DNA of 64,000 nt from assembly GCF_002379585.1 (NCBI RefSeq), contig NZ_DFUE01000018.1:20347-84346 (forward strand). Reading direction: 5' to 3'. Positions within the stretch are counted from its first letter, which is position 1; each line of letters opens with the position of its first letter. A program made the translations under genes and the position numbers. The notes beneath the pieces were generated by a model. It searched no databases and had not been told where the DNA came from. It saw only the letters and a program-made list of their open reading frames with translations. This DNA is from Pseudomonas sp. UBA4194 (GTDB taxonomy: Bacteria > Pseudomonadota > Gammaproteobacteria > Pseudomonadales > Pseudomonadaceae). Positions 1 to 8,550 of this stretch are shown one piece after another.

Positions 1-1
1 A

Positions 2-193
2 TCCGCCGCCTGGTACGACTGCCGGGTCATCGACCATCAGGCCGAAGATCTGCGCGGCAACACCTTGGTGGACTTCCCCGTGGAGGCAGACAGCCTCGGT
101 GAGGCCGAAGAAAAAACCCGCGCGTTCGTGGCGCTGGATCTGGGCAACCCGACGGATGTCGGGTTGGATTGTCGGATGAATGAGGAGGAATGA
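2..193 (+). CDS. C-terminal fragment of an unidentified protein
   Basis: The window opens inside a plus-strand reading frame that runs without interruption to a TGA at 191-193 and encodes about 63 residues beginning SAAWYDCRVIDHQAEDL and ending in an acidic tail (MNEEE). The composition is that of a real soluble protein, and a REP pair follows about 25 bases after the stop, as after many genes here. I do not recognise the family. The start lies outside the window. Confidence 0.55.
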   Translation, partial: SAAWYDCRVIDHQAEDLRGNTLVDFPVEADSLGEAEEKTRAFVALDLGNPTDVGLDCRMNEEE

Positions 194-218
194 GGGACCT
201 GTGCCAGCCTTGCGGGCC

Positions 219-302
219 TCATCGCGGGTAGAACCCGCTCCCACAGGGGATCTGCGTGGTACCGGTGTACCCTGTGGGAGCGGGTTCTACCCGCGATGGG
301 GC
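219..302. repeat. Inverted pair of REP palindromes
   Basis: Two REP units in opposite orientation (219-249 and 271-302) share the core CGCGGGTAGAACCCGCTCCCACAGGG and are separated by about 20 bases. This is the layout of a REP doublet (REPIN). It sits between the end of one gene and the end of the next, where the RNA could fold into a long hairpin and act as a bidirectional 3' end. Confidence 0.85.
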
Positions 303-321
303 CGGCACTGACACCGCACCG

Positions 322-747
322 TCACCGGCCCTTGAGCAACACCGCACACCCGGCCTTGTAGGCCTCGTGCTGATACTTGTTCAAGGTGCCGGGCAGCTCG
401 CCGCCCAGCTTCTTGGCCTGGGCGCTGATGGTCTGCGGCGAAACCAGCACCACCTCGCAGCCTTCCAGCAACTGCAGCACCCCTTCGATCTTGAAAGTCG
501 TGGGCCCGCCGGCGAACTCGCCTTTCTTGCCGCGTTTCTTGATGGCCAGCAGCGTCAGGCCCTGCTCGGCCACGAACGCCGCCACCTGCGCGCTGAACGC
601 CTTCACGTTGGCGCCGACGTCATCATCGTCCAGGGCGATCTTCTTCAGTGTTACCGGCACATGGGCAAGACCACTGGCCCCCTGTTCCACCACCGCGAAG
701 ATCGCTTCGCTGCCCTTGATCTCGACGCCACCGATTCTCGCGCTCAC
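322..747 (-). CDS. DUF3010 family protein
   Basis: A 141-residue soluble protein with the DUF3010 signature: an N-terminal GGVEIKGSEAIFAVVE strand-turn-strand and a C-terminal LNKYQHEAYKAGCAVL segment. Function is unknown in the family. The frame opens with a GTG whose first bases overlap the TGA of the upstream lysozyme-inhibitor-like gene (GTGA, 744-747), so the two are probably co-transcribed and translationally coupled. The gene runs towards the REP doublet at 219-302, which may end its transcript. No signal peptide or membrane segment is visible. Confidence 0.8.
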   Translation of the reverse strand: MSARIGGVEIKGSEAIFAVVEQGASGLAHVPVTLKKIALDDDDVGANVKAFSAQVAAFVAEQGLTLLAIKKRGKKGEFAGGPTTFKIEGVLQLLEGCEVVLVSPQTISAQAKKLGGELPGTLNKYQHEAYKAGCAVLLKGR

Positions 748-1145
748 TCCAGACCCACCGATTGCAGAAACTCGGACCGCTCGTCGCTCTTCTGCGCGCG
801 GCAGTCATTCTGCGCGGTGTCGTAGACCTTGGTGCCCTTGGCAGCATTGACCGTGTACACGTCGCAGTCGGCATCCCGCGACTTGGCCCACAGGTCCTGC
901 GCGATCTTGAGTTTGTCGGTGAACGCCTTGAGCTCCGGCGAGCCCTTGGGGAACTGCGAATTGATCCGGTCGAGCAAGTCCTTGTAGGACTCGTTCATCT
1001 CGGTTTCCGACGTGCTGCGGTTGTAGGCCGAACAGTCGTAGCCTTGCTGGTCGGTTTCGACATTGTCGCAAGGGGTGGGACCATCGGACTCCTCGGCGTG
1101 GACGCCAAGGGACAGCAGGGCAAGCAGGAGCAGCATCGATCTCAT
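744..1145 (-). CDS. LprI/DUF1311-like secreted protein
   Basis: A 133-residue protein with a cleavable signal peptide (MRSMLLLLALLSLGVHA) followed by a helical, Cys-containing mature part with the spacing of the lysozyme-inhibitor LprI N-terminal (DUF1311) family: Cys26, the YDCSAYN segment, NESYKDLLDRI, and Cys94 and Cys115. The family is periplasmic or surface-located, and some members inhibit lysozyme; that activity is inferred only. The frame stays open upstream to 2357, but the ATG at 1143-1145 begins the signal peptide and has AGGGAA before it, so the longer frame is not used. The gene overlaps the DUF3010 gene by 4 bases. Confidence 0.75.
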   Translation of the reverse strand: MRSMLLLLALLSLGVHAEESDGPTPCDNVETDQQGYDCSAYNRSTSETEMNESYKDLLDRINSQFPKGSPELKAFTDKLKIAQDLWAKSRDADCDVYTVNAAKGTKVYDTAQNDCRAQKSDERSEFLQSVGLE

Positions 1146-1451
1146 TATGGATTTCCCTAACCCGGTGCGCAGGATAATTGCCGGTGATTCTGTCTCAGGG
1201 GCGGAGGAATGAATAGAGGGCGCGACTTGCCGGGCCGATATTTCATCCTCGAACCACGCCATCACGGGTGGAACCCGCTTCCTCAGGGGCCGGGCAGGCT
1301 GACGGGCGAGAAGGGAATGTCGTGCATTGACGCTTTCGGCAATTCCCTTGTCGTTTTTGCATCCGGTCCGGCTGGCGCGCAGGCATATGCTGGCCCCATG
1401 AAGCGCCGGCAAACGACTCGGCGCCCCAAATTGCCTATAGGGGACAGCCTG
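1146..1451. other. Divergent intergenic region before the dimethylglycine operon
   Basis: 306 bases with no convincing gene between two divergent transcription units. It holds a degenerate REP-like palindrome (about 1262-1291, CACGGGTGGAACCCGCTTCCTCAGG) and an 8-bp inverted repeat AAGGGAAT/ATTCCCTT (1311-1318 and 1342-1349). A CATATG-containing AT-richer stretch lies about 60 bases before the dipeptidase-like gene and is a reasonable promoter area. In Pseudomonas these genes answer to the AraC-type regulator GbdR; I could not place a GbdR site with confidence. Confidence 0.4.
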
Positions 1452-2429
1452 ATGAGCCCAGCCGAACTGCACGCCGACAGCATCGTTATCGACGGGCTGA
1501 TCATTGCCAAGTGGAATCGTGAGCTGTTCGAAGACATGCGCAAGGGCGGCCTGACCATGGCCAACTGTACCGTATCGGTGTGGGAGGGCTTCCAGGCCAC
1601 CATCGACAGCATCTGCAAGAGCCAGAAGCTGATGCGCGAAAACAGCGACCTGGTGATGCCCGTGCGCACCACCGCCGACATCCGCAAGGCCAAGGAGCTG
1701 GGCAAGACCGGCATCCTCTTCGGTTTCCAGAACGCCCATGCCTACGAAGACCAGATCGGCTACGTGGAGGTGTTCAAGCAGCTGGGCGTGGGCATCGTGC
1801 AGATGTGCTACAACACCCAGAACCTGGTCGGCACCGGTTGCTACGAGCGTGACGGTGGCCTGTCGGGCTTCGGTCGCGAGATCGTTGCCGAGATGAACCG
1901 CGTGGGCGTGATGTGCGACCTGTCCCACGTCGGCTCGAAAACCAGCGAAGAAGTCATCCTCGAATCGAAAAAACCGGTGTGCTACTCCCACTGCCTGCCC
2001 TCGGGCCTCAAGGAGCACCCACGCAACAAATCCGATGCGGAACTGAAGTTCATCGCCGACCACGGCGGCTTCGTCGGCGTGACCATGTTCGCACCGTTCC
2101 TGGCCAAGGGTATCGATTCCACCATCGACGACTACGCCGAAGCCATCGAATACACCATGAACATCGTCGGCGAAGACTCCATCGGTATCGGCACCGACTT
2201 CACCCAGGGCCACGGCCAGGACTTCTTTGAATACCTGACCCACGACAAGGGCTACGCCCGTCGCCTGACCAACTTCGGCAAGATCATCAACCCGCTGGGC
2301 ATCCGTACCGTGGGCGAGTTCCCGAACCTTACCGAAACCCTGCTCAAACGCGGCCACAGCGAGCGCGTCGTGCGCAAGATCATGGGCGAGAACTGGGTGA
2401 ATGTCCTGAAAGACGTCTGGGGCGAATGA
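1452..2429 (+). CDS. Peptidase M19 (membrane dipeptidase) homologue of the dimethylglycine operon
   Basis: A 325-residue cytosolic protein of the renal-dipeptidase (M19) fold: N-terminal SIVIDGLIIAKW, the metal-site strand motif CDLSHVGSKT, YSHCLPSGLKEHPRN, and IGIGTDFTQGHG near the C terminus. The usual first zinc motif (DGHxD) reads DGLII (residues 14-18), and the usual bridging Glu after FGF is Gln (FGFQNAH), so canonical dizinc chemistry is doubtful. The start was set at ATG 1452, which has AGGGGACAG just upstream; the longer frame to 1209 reads through intergenic sequence. It leads the operon with dgcA, dgcB and ETF, which suggests a role in betaine or dimethylglycine metabolism rather than peptide turnover. 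Confidence 0.85.
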   Translation: MSPAELHADSIVIDGLIIAKWNRELFEDMRKGGLTMANCTVSVWEGFQATIDSICKSQKLMRENSDLVMPVRTTADIRKAKELGKTGILFGFQNAHAYEDQIGYVEVFKQLGVGIVQMCYNTQNLVGTGCYERDGGLSGFGREIVAEMNRVGVMCDLSHVGSKTSEEVILESKKPVCYSHCLPSGLKEHPRNKSDAELKFIADHGGFVGVTMFAPFLAKGIDSTIDDYAEAIEYTMNIVGEDSIGIGTDFTQGHGQDFFEYLTHDKGYARRLTNFGKIINPLGIRTVGEFPNLTETLLKRGHSERVVRKIMGENWVNVLKDVWGE

Positions 2430-2566
2430 GTACCTCTGGAGCCTACTGCGCCCGCCGATAGCTGCGTCAGGTCCTCGCTCAACGCTTGCCGTACCGGGGT
2501 ACGACGCGCATTTCGCTGCGGTCCTTCCTTGCTCTCGACGTGCTCGCTACGGCTCCAAAGGCACTC
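2428..2566. other. 139-base structured intergenic element
   Basis: The element begins on the stop codon of the dipeptidase-like gene. Its ends are inverted repeats, GAGTACCTCTGGAGCC (2428-2443) and the complement of GGCTCCAAAGGCACTC (2551-2566), with 14 of 16 pairs. In the middle is a hairpin CGTACC-GG-GGTACG, and the two halves also resemble each other as direct repeats (CTGCGTCAGGTCCTCGCTC and CTGCGGTCCTTCCTTGCTC). It looks like a folded RNA or a small repeat element rather than a gene; I do not recognise it as a named family. Confidence 0.5.
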
Positions 2567-2641
2567 ATGCTGCTGTTTATTTAAAAGCAAAGCGGTTCGC
2601 CTTTGCTTCAACGAATTGTGAATTTCCGGAGTTTAGATCCC

Positions 2642-3172
2642 ATGGCCAAGATCGCCCCGCAACTGCCCATCGAAGTCGACAGCGAAACCGGCGTCTGGAC
2701 CTCCGACGCCCTGCCCATGCTGTACGTACCGCGGCACTTTTTCGTCAACAACCACATGGGCATCGAGGAAGTGCTGGGCGCCGACGCCTACGCCGAGATT
2801 CTCTACAAGGCCGGCTACAAGTCAGCCTGGCACTGGTGCGAAAAAGAAGCCGAGTGCCATGGCCTGGAAGGCGTCGCGGTTTTCGAACACTACATGAAGC
2901 GCCTGTCGCAGCGTGGCTGGGGTCTGTTCAAGATCCAGGACATCGATCTGGATAAAGGCACCTGCAGCGTCAAGCTCGAGCACTCCGCCTTCGTCTATGT
3001 GTATGGCAAGGTCGGACGCAAGGTCGATTACATGTTCACCGGCTGGTTCGCCGGCGCCATGGACCAGATTCTCGCCGCCCGCGGCAGTGCCATCCGTACC
3101 GTCGCCGAGCAAGTGTACGGCGGCTCCGAAGAAGGCCACGAAGATGGTCTCTTCACTGTAAAACCGTTGTAA
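2642..3172 (+). CDS. DUF5943 / V4R-like protein of the dimethylglycine operon
   Basis: A 176-residue cytosolic protein that in pseudomonads lies between the M19 homologue and dgcA. The fold resembles the 4-vinyl-reductase (V4R) small-ligand sensor family, with a conserved core around GIEEVLGADAYAEILYKAG and a C-terminal CSVKLEHSAFVYVYG strand pair. Its exact role in betaine catabolism is not known to me. The start was taken at ATG 2642 (MAKIAPQLP); the frame is open to 2603 but the extra residues come from the intergenic region. dgcA begins 18 bases after the stop. Confidence 0.8.
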   Translation: MAKIAPQLPIEVDSETGVWTSDALPMLYVPRHFFVNNHMGIEEVLGADAYAEILYKAGYKSAWHWCEKEAECHGLEGVAVFEHYMKRLSQRGWGLFKIQDIDLDKGTCSVKLEHSAFVYVYGKVGRKVDYMFTGWFAGAMDQILAARGSAIRTVAEQVYGGSEEGHEDGLFTVKPL

Positions 3173-3190
3173 GTCGAGGAATAAACCGTC

Positions 3191-5251
3191 ATGGCTTTCG
3201 AAGCGATGTTCCAGCCGATCCAGATCGGCAAGCTGACGATCCGCAACCGCGTGCTCAGCACCGCGCATGCCGAGGTCTACGCCACCGACGGCGGCATGAC
3301 CACCGATCGTTACGTGAAGTACTACGAAGAGAAAGCCCGCGGCGGAATAGGCCTGGCTATCTGCGGCGGTTCCTCCAGCGTGGCCATCGACAGCCCTCAG
3401 GGCTGGTGGAAGTCGGTCAACCTGGCCACCGACAAGATCATTCCGCATTTCCAGAACCTGGCCGATGCCATGCACAAGCATGGCGCCAAGATCATGATCC
3501 AGATTACCCACATGGGCCGGCGCTCGCGCTGGGATGGCGAGCATTGGCCCACCCTGATGTCGCCGTCGGGCATCCGCGAACCGGTGCACCGTGCCACCTG
3601 CAAGACCATCGAGCCGGAAGAGATCTGGCGGGTGATCGGCAACTACGCCAGTGCCGCCGCACGCGCCAAGGCCGGCGGCCTGGACGGCGTCGAATTGTCG
3701 GCGGTGCACCAGCACATGATCGACCAGTTCTGGAGCCCGCGGGTCAACAAGCGCACCGACGAATGGGGTGGCAGCTTCGAAAACCGCATGCGGTTCGGGA
3801 TCGAGGTGATCAAGGCCGTACGCAAGGAAGTCGGCGACGACTTCTGCGTGGGCCTGCGGATCTGTGGCGATGAATTCCACCCTGACGGCCTGAGCCACGA
3901 GGACATGAAGGAAATCGCCAAGTATTACAGCGACACCGGCATGCTCGATTTCCTTGGCGTGGTGGGCTCCGGCTGCGACACCCACAACACCCTGGCCAAC
4001 GTCATTCCCAACATGAGCTATCCGCCGGAGCCGTTCCTGCACCTGGCGGCGGGCATCAAGGAAGTGGTGAAGATTCCGGTCCTGCACGCGCAGAACATCA
4101 AGGACCCGAACCAGGCCACGCGCATTCTGGAAGGCGGCTACGTCGACATGGTCGGCATGACCCGCGCGCACATCGCCGATCCGCACCTGATCGCCAAGAT
4201 CAAGATGGGCCAGGTCGACCAGATCAAACAGTGCGTGGGCGCCAACTACTGCATCGACCGCCAGTACCAGGGCCTGGACGTGCTGTGCATCCAGAACGCC
4301 GCCACCTCCCGTGAATACATGGGGGTGCCGCACATCATCGAGAAGTCCACCGGCGTGAAACGCAAGGTGGTGATCGTCGGCGCTGGCCCAGCCGGCATGG
4401 AAGCGGCGCGGGTATCGGCCGAGCGCGGCCACGATGTGACCTTGTTCGAGAAAAAGGAATTCATCGGCGGCCAGATCACCACGGCCTCCAAAGCGCCGCA
4501 GCGCGACCAGATCGCGGGTATTACCCGCTGGTTCCAGCTGGAACTGGCGCGCCTGAAAGTCGACCTGCGCCTGGGCACGGCAGCCGATGCCGACACCATC
4601 ATGGACCTGCGTCCGGACATCGTCGTGCTGGCGGTGGGCGGTCATCCGTTCCTGGAACAGAATGAACACTGGGGCGCGGAAGAAGGCCTGGTGGTCAGCA
4701 GTTGGGACGTGCTCGACGGCAAGGTCGCGCCGGGCAAGAACGTGCTGGTGTACGACACCATCTGCGAGTTTACCGGCATGTCGGTGGCCGACTTCCTGGC
4801 CGACAAGGGCAGCCAGGTAGAGATCGTGACCGATGACATCAAGCCGGGTGTGGCGATCGGCGGAACGTCGTTCCCCACCTACTACCGCAGCATGTACCCC
4901 AAGGAAGTGATCATGACCGGCGACCTGATGCTGGAAAAGGTCTACCGCGAGGGCGACAAGCTGGTGGCGGTGCTGGAGAACGAATACACCGGGGCCAAGG
5001 AAGAACGGGTGGTCGATCAGGTGGTGGTGGAGAACGGCGTGCGTCCCGACGAGAAGATCTACTACGCGCTCAAGCCGGGCTCGCGTAACAAGGGCCAGAT
5101 GGACATCGACGCCTTGTTCGCGATCCAGCCGCAGCCGTCGTTGAGTACCTCCGGTGATGGGTATCTGCTGTTCCGCATCGGCGACTGTGTGGCCCAGCGC
5201 AATACCCATGCGGCGATCTATGACGCGCTGCGCTTGTGCAAGGATTTCTGA
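3191..5251 (+). CDS. dgcA: Dimethylglycine demethylase subunit DgcA
   Basis: A 686-residue flavoenzyme subunit that with DgcB oxidatively demethylates N,N-dimethylglycine to sarcosine. Residues 1-370 form the Old-Yellow-Enzyme/trimethylamine-dehydrogenase-type FMN barrel (GLDGVELSAVHQHMIDQFWSP). Residues 395-640 form a nucleotide-binding module starting VVIVGAGPAGMEAARV. The iron-sulfur loop between them reads C348-VGA-NYC354 with C366, so the position equivalent to the second cluster Cys of trimethylamine dehydrogenase (351) is Ala. The Cys that binds FMN covalently in that enzyme is also replaced (STAHAEV near residue 27). The gene is in operon with the DUF5943 gene and dgcB. Identity is secure from the neighbourhood and architecture. 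Confidence 0.93.
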   Translation: MAFEAMFQPIQIGKLTIRNRVLSTAHAEVYATDGGMTTDRYVKYYEEKARGGIGLAICGGSSSVAIDSPQGWWKSVNLATDKIIPHFQNLADAMHKHGAKIMIQITHMGRRSRWDGEHWPTLMSPSGIREPVHRATCKTIEPEEIWRVIGNYASAAARAKAGGLDGVELSAVHQHMIDQFWSPRVNKRTDEWGGSFENRMRFGIEVIKAVRKEVGDDFCVGLRICGDEFHPDGLSHEDMKEIAKYYSDTGMLDFLGVVGSGCDTHNTLANVIPNMSYPPEPFLHLAAGIKEVVKIPVLHAQNIKDPNQATRILEGGYVDMVGMTRAHIADPHLIAKIKMGQVDQIKQCVGANYCIDRQYQGLDVLCIQNAATSREYMGVPHIIEKSTGVKRKVVIVGAGPAGMEAARVSAERGHDVTLFEKKEFIGGQITTASKAPQRDQIAGITRWFQLELARLKVDLRLGTAADADTIMDLRPDIVVLAVGGHPFLEQNEHWGAEEGLVVSSWDVLDGKVAPGKNVLVYDTICEFTGMSVADFLADKGSQVEIVTDDIKPGVAIGGTSFPTYYRSMYPKEVIMTGDLMLEKVYREGDKLVAVLENEYTGAKEERVVDQVVVENGVRPDEKIYYALKPGSRNKGQMDIDALFAIQPQPSLSTSGDGYLLFRIGDCVAQRNTHAAIYDALRLCKDF

Positions 5252-5273
5252 CGCCGTTCCAGGCTTGACCTCG

Positions 5274-5310
5274 ATCCTGTGGGCGCGGGCAGAGCCCGCT
5301 ACCACAGGAT
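5274..5310. repeat. Single REP hairpin between dgcA and dgcB
   Basis: A 37-base palindrome, ATCCTGTGG ... CCACAGGAT, around the REP core GCGGGCAGAGCCCGC, in the 110-base gap between dgcA and dgcB. In an operon transcript this could stabilise the upstream message or reduce readthrough into dgcB. Confidence 0.85.
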
Positions 5311-5361
5311 CTGCGTCGGCCTCCCGTCATTCTGGATCTCAGGGTCCGCAGGGGCTTCACC

Positions 5362-7314
5362 ATGCTCGATACGCTTCTTCCCATCCTGCTGTTCGCGGCC
5401 CTCGGCCTGGCTGTATTGGGCGCCGTGCGGCGCATCAACATGTGGCGTCGTGGCCGGCCTGCTCAGGTCGACCTGCTGGGCGGGCTGCTGGCCATGCCCA
5501 AGCGCTACATGGTCGACCTGCACCATGTGGTGGCCCGCGACAGATACATCGCCAACACCCACGTGGCCACCGCCGGCGGTGCGGTACTGGCCGCGGTGCT
5601 GGCGATCCTGGTGCACGGTTTCGGCCTGCACAACCGCATTCTCGGCTACGCACTGTTGTTCGCCTGCGCCCTGATGTTCGCCGGGGCCTGCTTTGTCTAC
5701 GCCCGTCGGCGCACGCCACCGGCGCGCCTGTCCAAGGGCCCTTGGATGCGCCTGCCGAAAAGCCTGTTGATGTTCTCGGCCAGCTTCTTCATCGCCACGC
5801 TGCCGGTGGCGGGCATCCTGCCGCCTGACTTTGGCGGTTGGGTGCTGGCGCTGATCCTGGGCATCGGTGTGGCCTGGGGCGTGTCCGAACTGTTCTTCGG
5901 CATGACCTGGGGCGGTCCGATGAAACACGCCTTCGCCGGTGCCCTGCACCTGGCCTGGCATCGCCGCGCAGAGCGTTTCGGCGGTGGTCGCTCCACGGGT
6001 CTCAAACCCCTGAACCTGGACGACCCGCAGGCCCCGCTGGGCGTGGAAAAACCCAAGGACTTCACCTGGAACCAATTGCTGGGCTTCGACGCCTGCGTGC
6101 AGTGCGGCAAGTGCGAGGCCGCCTGCCCGGCGTTCGCCGCCGGCCAGCCGCTGAATCCGAAAAAACTGATTCAGGACATGGTGGTAGGCCTGGCCGGCGG
6201 CACCGACGCCACATTCGCCGGCAGTCCGTACCCCGGCAAAGCCATCGGCGAGCACGGCGGCAACCCGCACCAACCCATCGTCAACGGCCTGGTGGATGCC
6301 GATACCCTGTGGTCGTGCACCACCTGCCGCGCCTGCGTGGAAGAGTGTCCGATGATGATCGAGCACGTCGACGCCATCGTCGACATGCGTCGTCACCTGA
6401 CCCTGGAGAAGGGCGCTACGCCGAACAAGGGCGCCGAAGTCCTGGACAACCTGATCGCCACCGACAACCCCGGCGGCTTCAACCCAGGTGGGCGCATGAA
6501 CTGGGCGGCAGACCTGAACCTGGACCTGTTCAGCGACAAGAAGCACGCCGAGGTGCTGTTCTGGGTCGGCGATGGCGCGTTCGACATGCGCAACCAGCGC
6601 ACCCTGCGCGCCTTCGTCAAAGTGCTGAAAGCGGCCAGGGTCGACTTCGCGGTATTGGGCCTGGAGGAGCGCGACAGCGGCGACGTCGCGCGGCGCTTGG
6701 GTGACGAGGCGACCTTCCAGCTGCTGGCCAACCGCAACATCCGCACCTTGGGCAAGTACAGCTTCAAGCGCATCGTCACCTGTGATCCGCACAGTTTCCA
6801 TGTGCTGAAGAATGAATACGGCGCCTTGGGCGGCCACTACGAGGTTCTGCACCACAGCACCTTCATGGCCGAACTGGTCAACGCCGGCCAACTCGCTCTG
6901 GGCCAGCACAAGGGCGGCAGCGTCACCTATCACGACCCGTGCTATCTGGGCCGCTACAACGGTGAGTACCAGGCCCCGCGCGATGTCCTCAAGGCGTTGG
7001 GCATCGAGGTCAAGGAAATGCAGCGTTCGGGCTTTCGTTCCCGGTGCTGCGGCGGCGGTGGCGGTGCACCGATCACCGACATTCCTGGCAAGCAGCGCAT
7101 TCCCGACATGCGCATGGACGACATCCGCGAAACCCAGGCGCAGTTGGTGGCCGTGGGCTGCCCGCAATGCACGGCCATGCTCGAAGGCGTGGTCGAACCG
7201 CGGCCCTTGATCAAGGACATCGCCGAACTGGTGGCCGACGCGCTGGTGGAAGAGCCGGCCGCGCCGGTCAAGCCGACCCCGGCCAAACGTGAAATCGCTG
7301 CGGAGGTGAACTGA
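5362..7314 (+). CDS. dgcB: Dimethylglycine demethylase subunit DgcB (membrane Fe-S protein)
   Basis: A 650-residue membrane-anchored iron-sulfur protein that partners DgcA. The N-terminal 190 residues hold several hydrophobic helices (from residue 2, MLDTLLPILLFAALGLAVLG). Two 4Fe-4S motifs follow: CVQCGKCEAACP from residue 245 and CTTCRACVEECP from 319. The C-terminal half has the heterodisulfide-reductase-type CCG domain (HDPCYLGRYN, RSRCCGGGGG, CPQCTAMLEG). The architecture fits transfer of electrons from the flavin subunit to the ETF encoded next and on to the quinone pool. The stop overlaps the etfA start by one base (TGATG, 7312-7316). Confidence 0.92.
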   Translation: MLDTLLPILLFAALGLAVLGAVRRINMWRRGRPAQVDLLGGLLAMPKRYMVDLHHVVARDRYIANTHVATAGGAVLAAVLAILVHGFGLHNRILGYALLFACALMFAGACFVYARRRTPPARLSKGPWMRLPKSLLMFSASFFIATLPVAGILPPDFGGWVLALILGIGVAWGVSELFFGMTWGGPMKHAFAGALHLAWHRRAERFGGGRSTGLKPLNLDDPQAPLGVEKPKDFTWNQLLGFDACVQCGKCEAACPAFAAGQPLNPKKLIQDMVVGLAGGTDATFAGSPYPGKAIGEHGGNPHQPIVNGLVDADTLWSCTTCRACVEECPMMIEHVDAIVDMRRHLTLEKGATPNKGAEVLDNLIATDNPGGFNPGGRMNWAADLNLDLFSDKKHAEVLFWVGDGAFDMRNQRTLRAFVKVLKAARVDFAVLGLEERDSGDVARRLGDEATFQLLANRNIRTLGKYSFKRIVTCDPHSFHVLKNEYGALGGHYEVLHHSTFMAELVNAGQLALGQHKGGSVTYHDPCYLGRYNGEYQAPRDVLKALGIEVKEMQRSGFRSRCCGGGGGAPITDIPGKQRIPDMRMDDIRETQAQLVAVGCPQCTAMLEGVVEPRPLIKDIAELVADALVEEPAAPVKPTPAKREIAAEVN

Positions 7315-8534
7315 TGAGCGACATTATTCGCCGCGACCCGCGGGCCGAGTGGATCGCCCGCAACCGTCTGCATCCGCTGCACAGTGCCCTGCAGCCCCAG
7401 GCCAGTGCCTGGATGGGCCCCAACGGAGTCATGCGCAAGAACCCCCATGGGATCGGCTTCCTTGGCCCGAACGGGATCAAGCGCATCGACCGCAGCGGTG
7501 CCCAGCAGGGGGGAGCGAGCAAGCGCTCGGTGGCCGTGCAGGTGCAACTGCCGTTGCATCAGGTGGCGGCGCCGGCGTTCTACATTGCCGTGGTACCGGA
7601 CATGGTCGGCGGCCGCCTGAGCAGTCACGATCGCGATCTGCTTGGCCTGGCCCATCGCCTGGCGGCAAACGGCGGTGCCGTGCTGGCGATTGTGTTCGGC
7701 GAGCACAAGGAAAGCGCCTTCGACACCGCCGGTGTGGATCGCCTGCTGGTGCTGCAGGGCAACGAATTCGAAGGTTATGCACCTGAGCAACGGGTCCAGG
7801 GCCTGCGCGCTGTGGATAACCAGTTCAGCCCCCGGCATTGGCTGCTGCCTGACAGCCGCACCGGTGGTGGGGAGCTGGGCCGTCGCTTTGCCGCCAGCCT
7901 GGGTGAGCGGCCGGCGACCCGGGTGTGGCAGGTCAAGGACAACCAGTGCATCGGCCGTGCCGGTGCCGGCCAGCAGGACATAGCCCGCCTCCTGCCGCGC
8001 CTGATTCTGGCCGCCGCCGAGTGCGCCGAGCCTGTGGATGAAACTCGCCACGAGGTACTCCCCGTGGAGTTGTCCACAGGCGTGGTGCGCAGCCTGACCC
8101 GCATCGAAGACCTGGGCGCAGTGGCGGTGGACCCGTCGGCCATCCCCATGGCCGAGGCCGAGTTCATTTTCTCCGGCGGCAATGGCGTACAGGACTGGGA
8201 CCTGTTCCATCGCACCGCTGCCGCACTGGGCGCCACCGAAGGCGCCTCGCGGGTGGCAGTGGACGACGGCTTCATGGGCCGTGATCGCCAGGTGGGCGCC
8301 AGTGGTACCTGGGTCACGGCGCGGGTCTATGTGGCGGTGGGTATCTCCGGCGCCATTCAGCACCTGCAGGGCATAGGCGCGTGTGACAAGGTCATCGCGA
8401 TCAATCTGGACCCTGGCTGCGACATGATCAAACGCGCCGACCTTGCCGTTGTCGGTGACAGCAATGCGCTGATGCAGGCCCTGATCGAAGCCGTCGACGC
8501 CTACCGCAACCACGCCAAGCGTGATGCCGCCTGA
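7314..8534 (+). CDS. etfA: Electron transfer flavoprotein alpha subunit (dimethylglycine-dedicated paralogue)
   Basis: A 406-residue ETF alpha/FixB-family protein. The C-terminal FAD domain carries the family signature GISGAIQHLQGIG followed by VIAINLDPGCDMIKRADLAVVGD. The N terminus is longer than in housekeeping EtfA and contains an Arg/Gly/Pro-rich stretch. Its position directly behind dgcB, with a one-base overlap, makes it the electron acceptor for the dimethylglycine pathway rather than the general ETF of fatty-acid oxidation. The beta subunit follows 16 bases downstream. Confidence 0.9.
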   Translation: MSDIIRRDPRAEWIARNRLHPLHSALQPQASAWMGPNGVMRKNPHGIGFLGPNGIKRIDRSGAQQGGASKRSVAVQVQLPLHQVAAPAFYIAVVPDMVGGRLSSHDRDLLGLAHRLAANGGAVLAIVFGEHKESAFDTAGVDRLLVLQGNEFEGYAPEQRVQGLRAVDNQFSPRHWLLPDSRTGGGELGRRFAASLGERPATRVWQVKDNQCIGRAGAGQQDIARLLPRLILAAAECAEPVDETRHEVLPVELSTGVVRSLTRIEDLGAVAVDPSAIPMAEAEFIFSGGNGVQDWDLFHRTAAALGATEGASRVAVDDGFMGRDRQVGASGTWVTARVYVAVGISGAIQHLQGIGACDKVIAINLDPGCDMIKRADLAVVGDSNALMQALIEAVDAYRNHAKRDAA

Positions 8535-8550
8535 TGAGAGAGACACGCCC

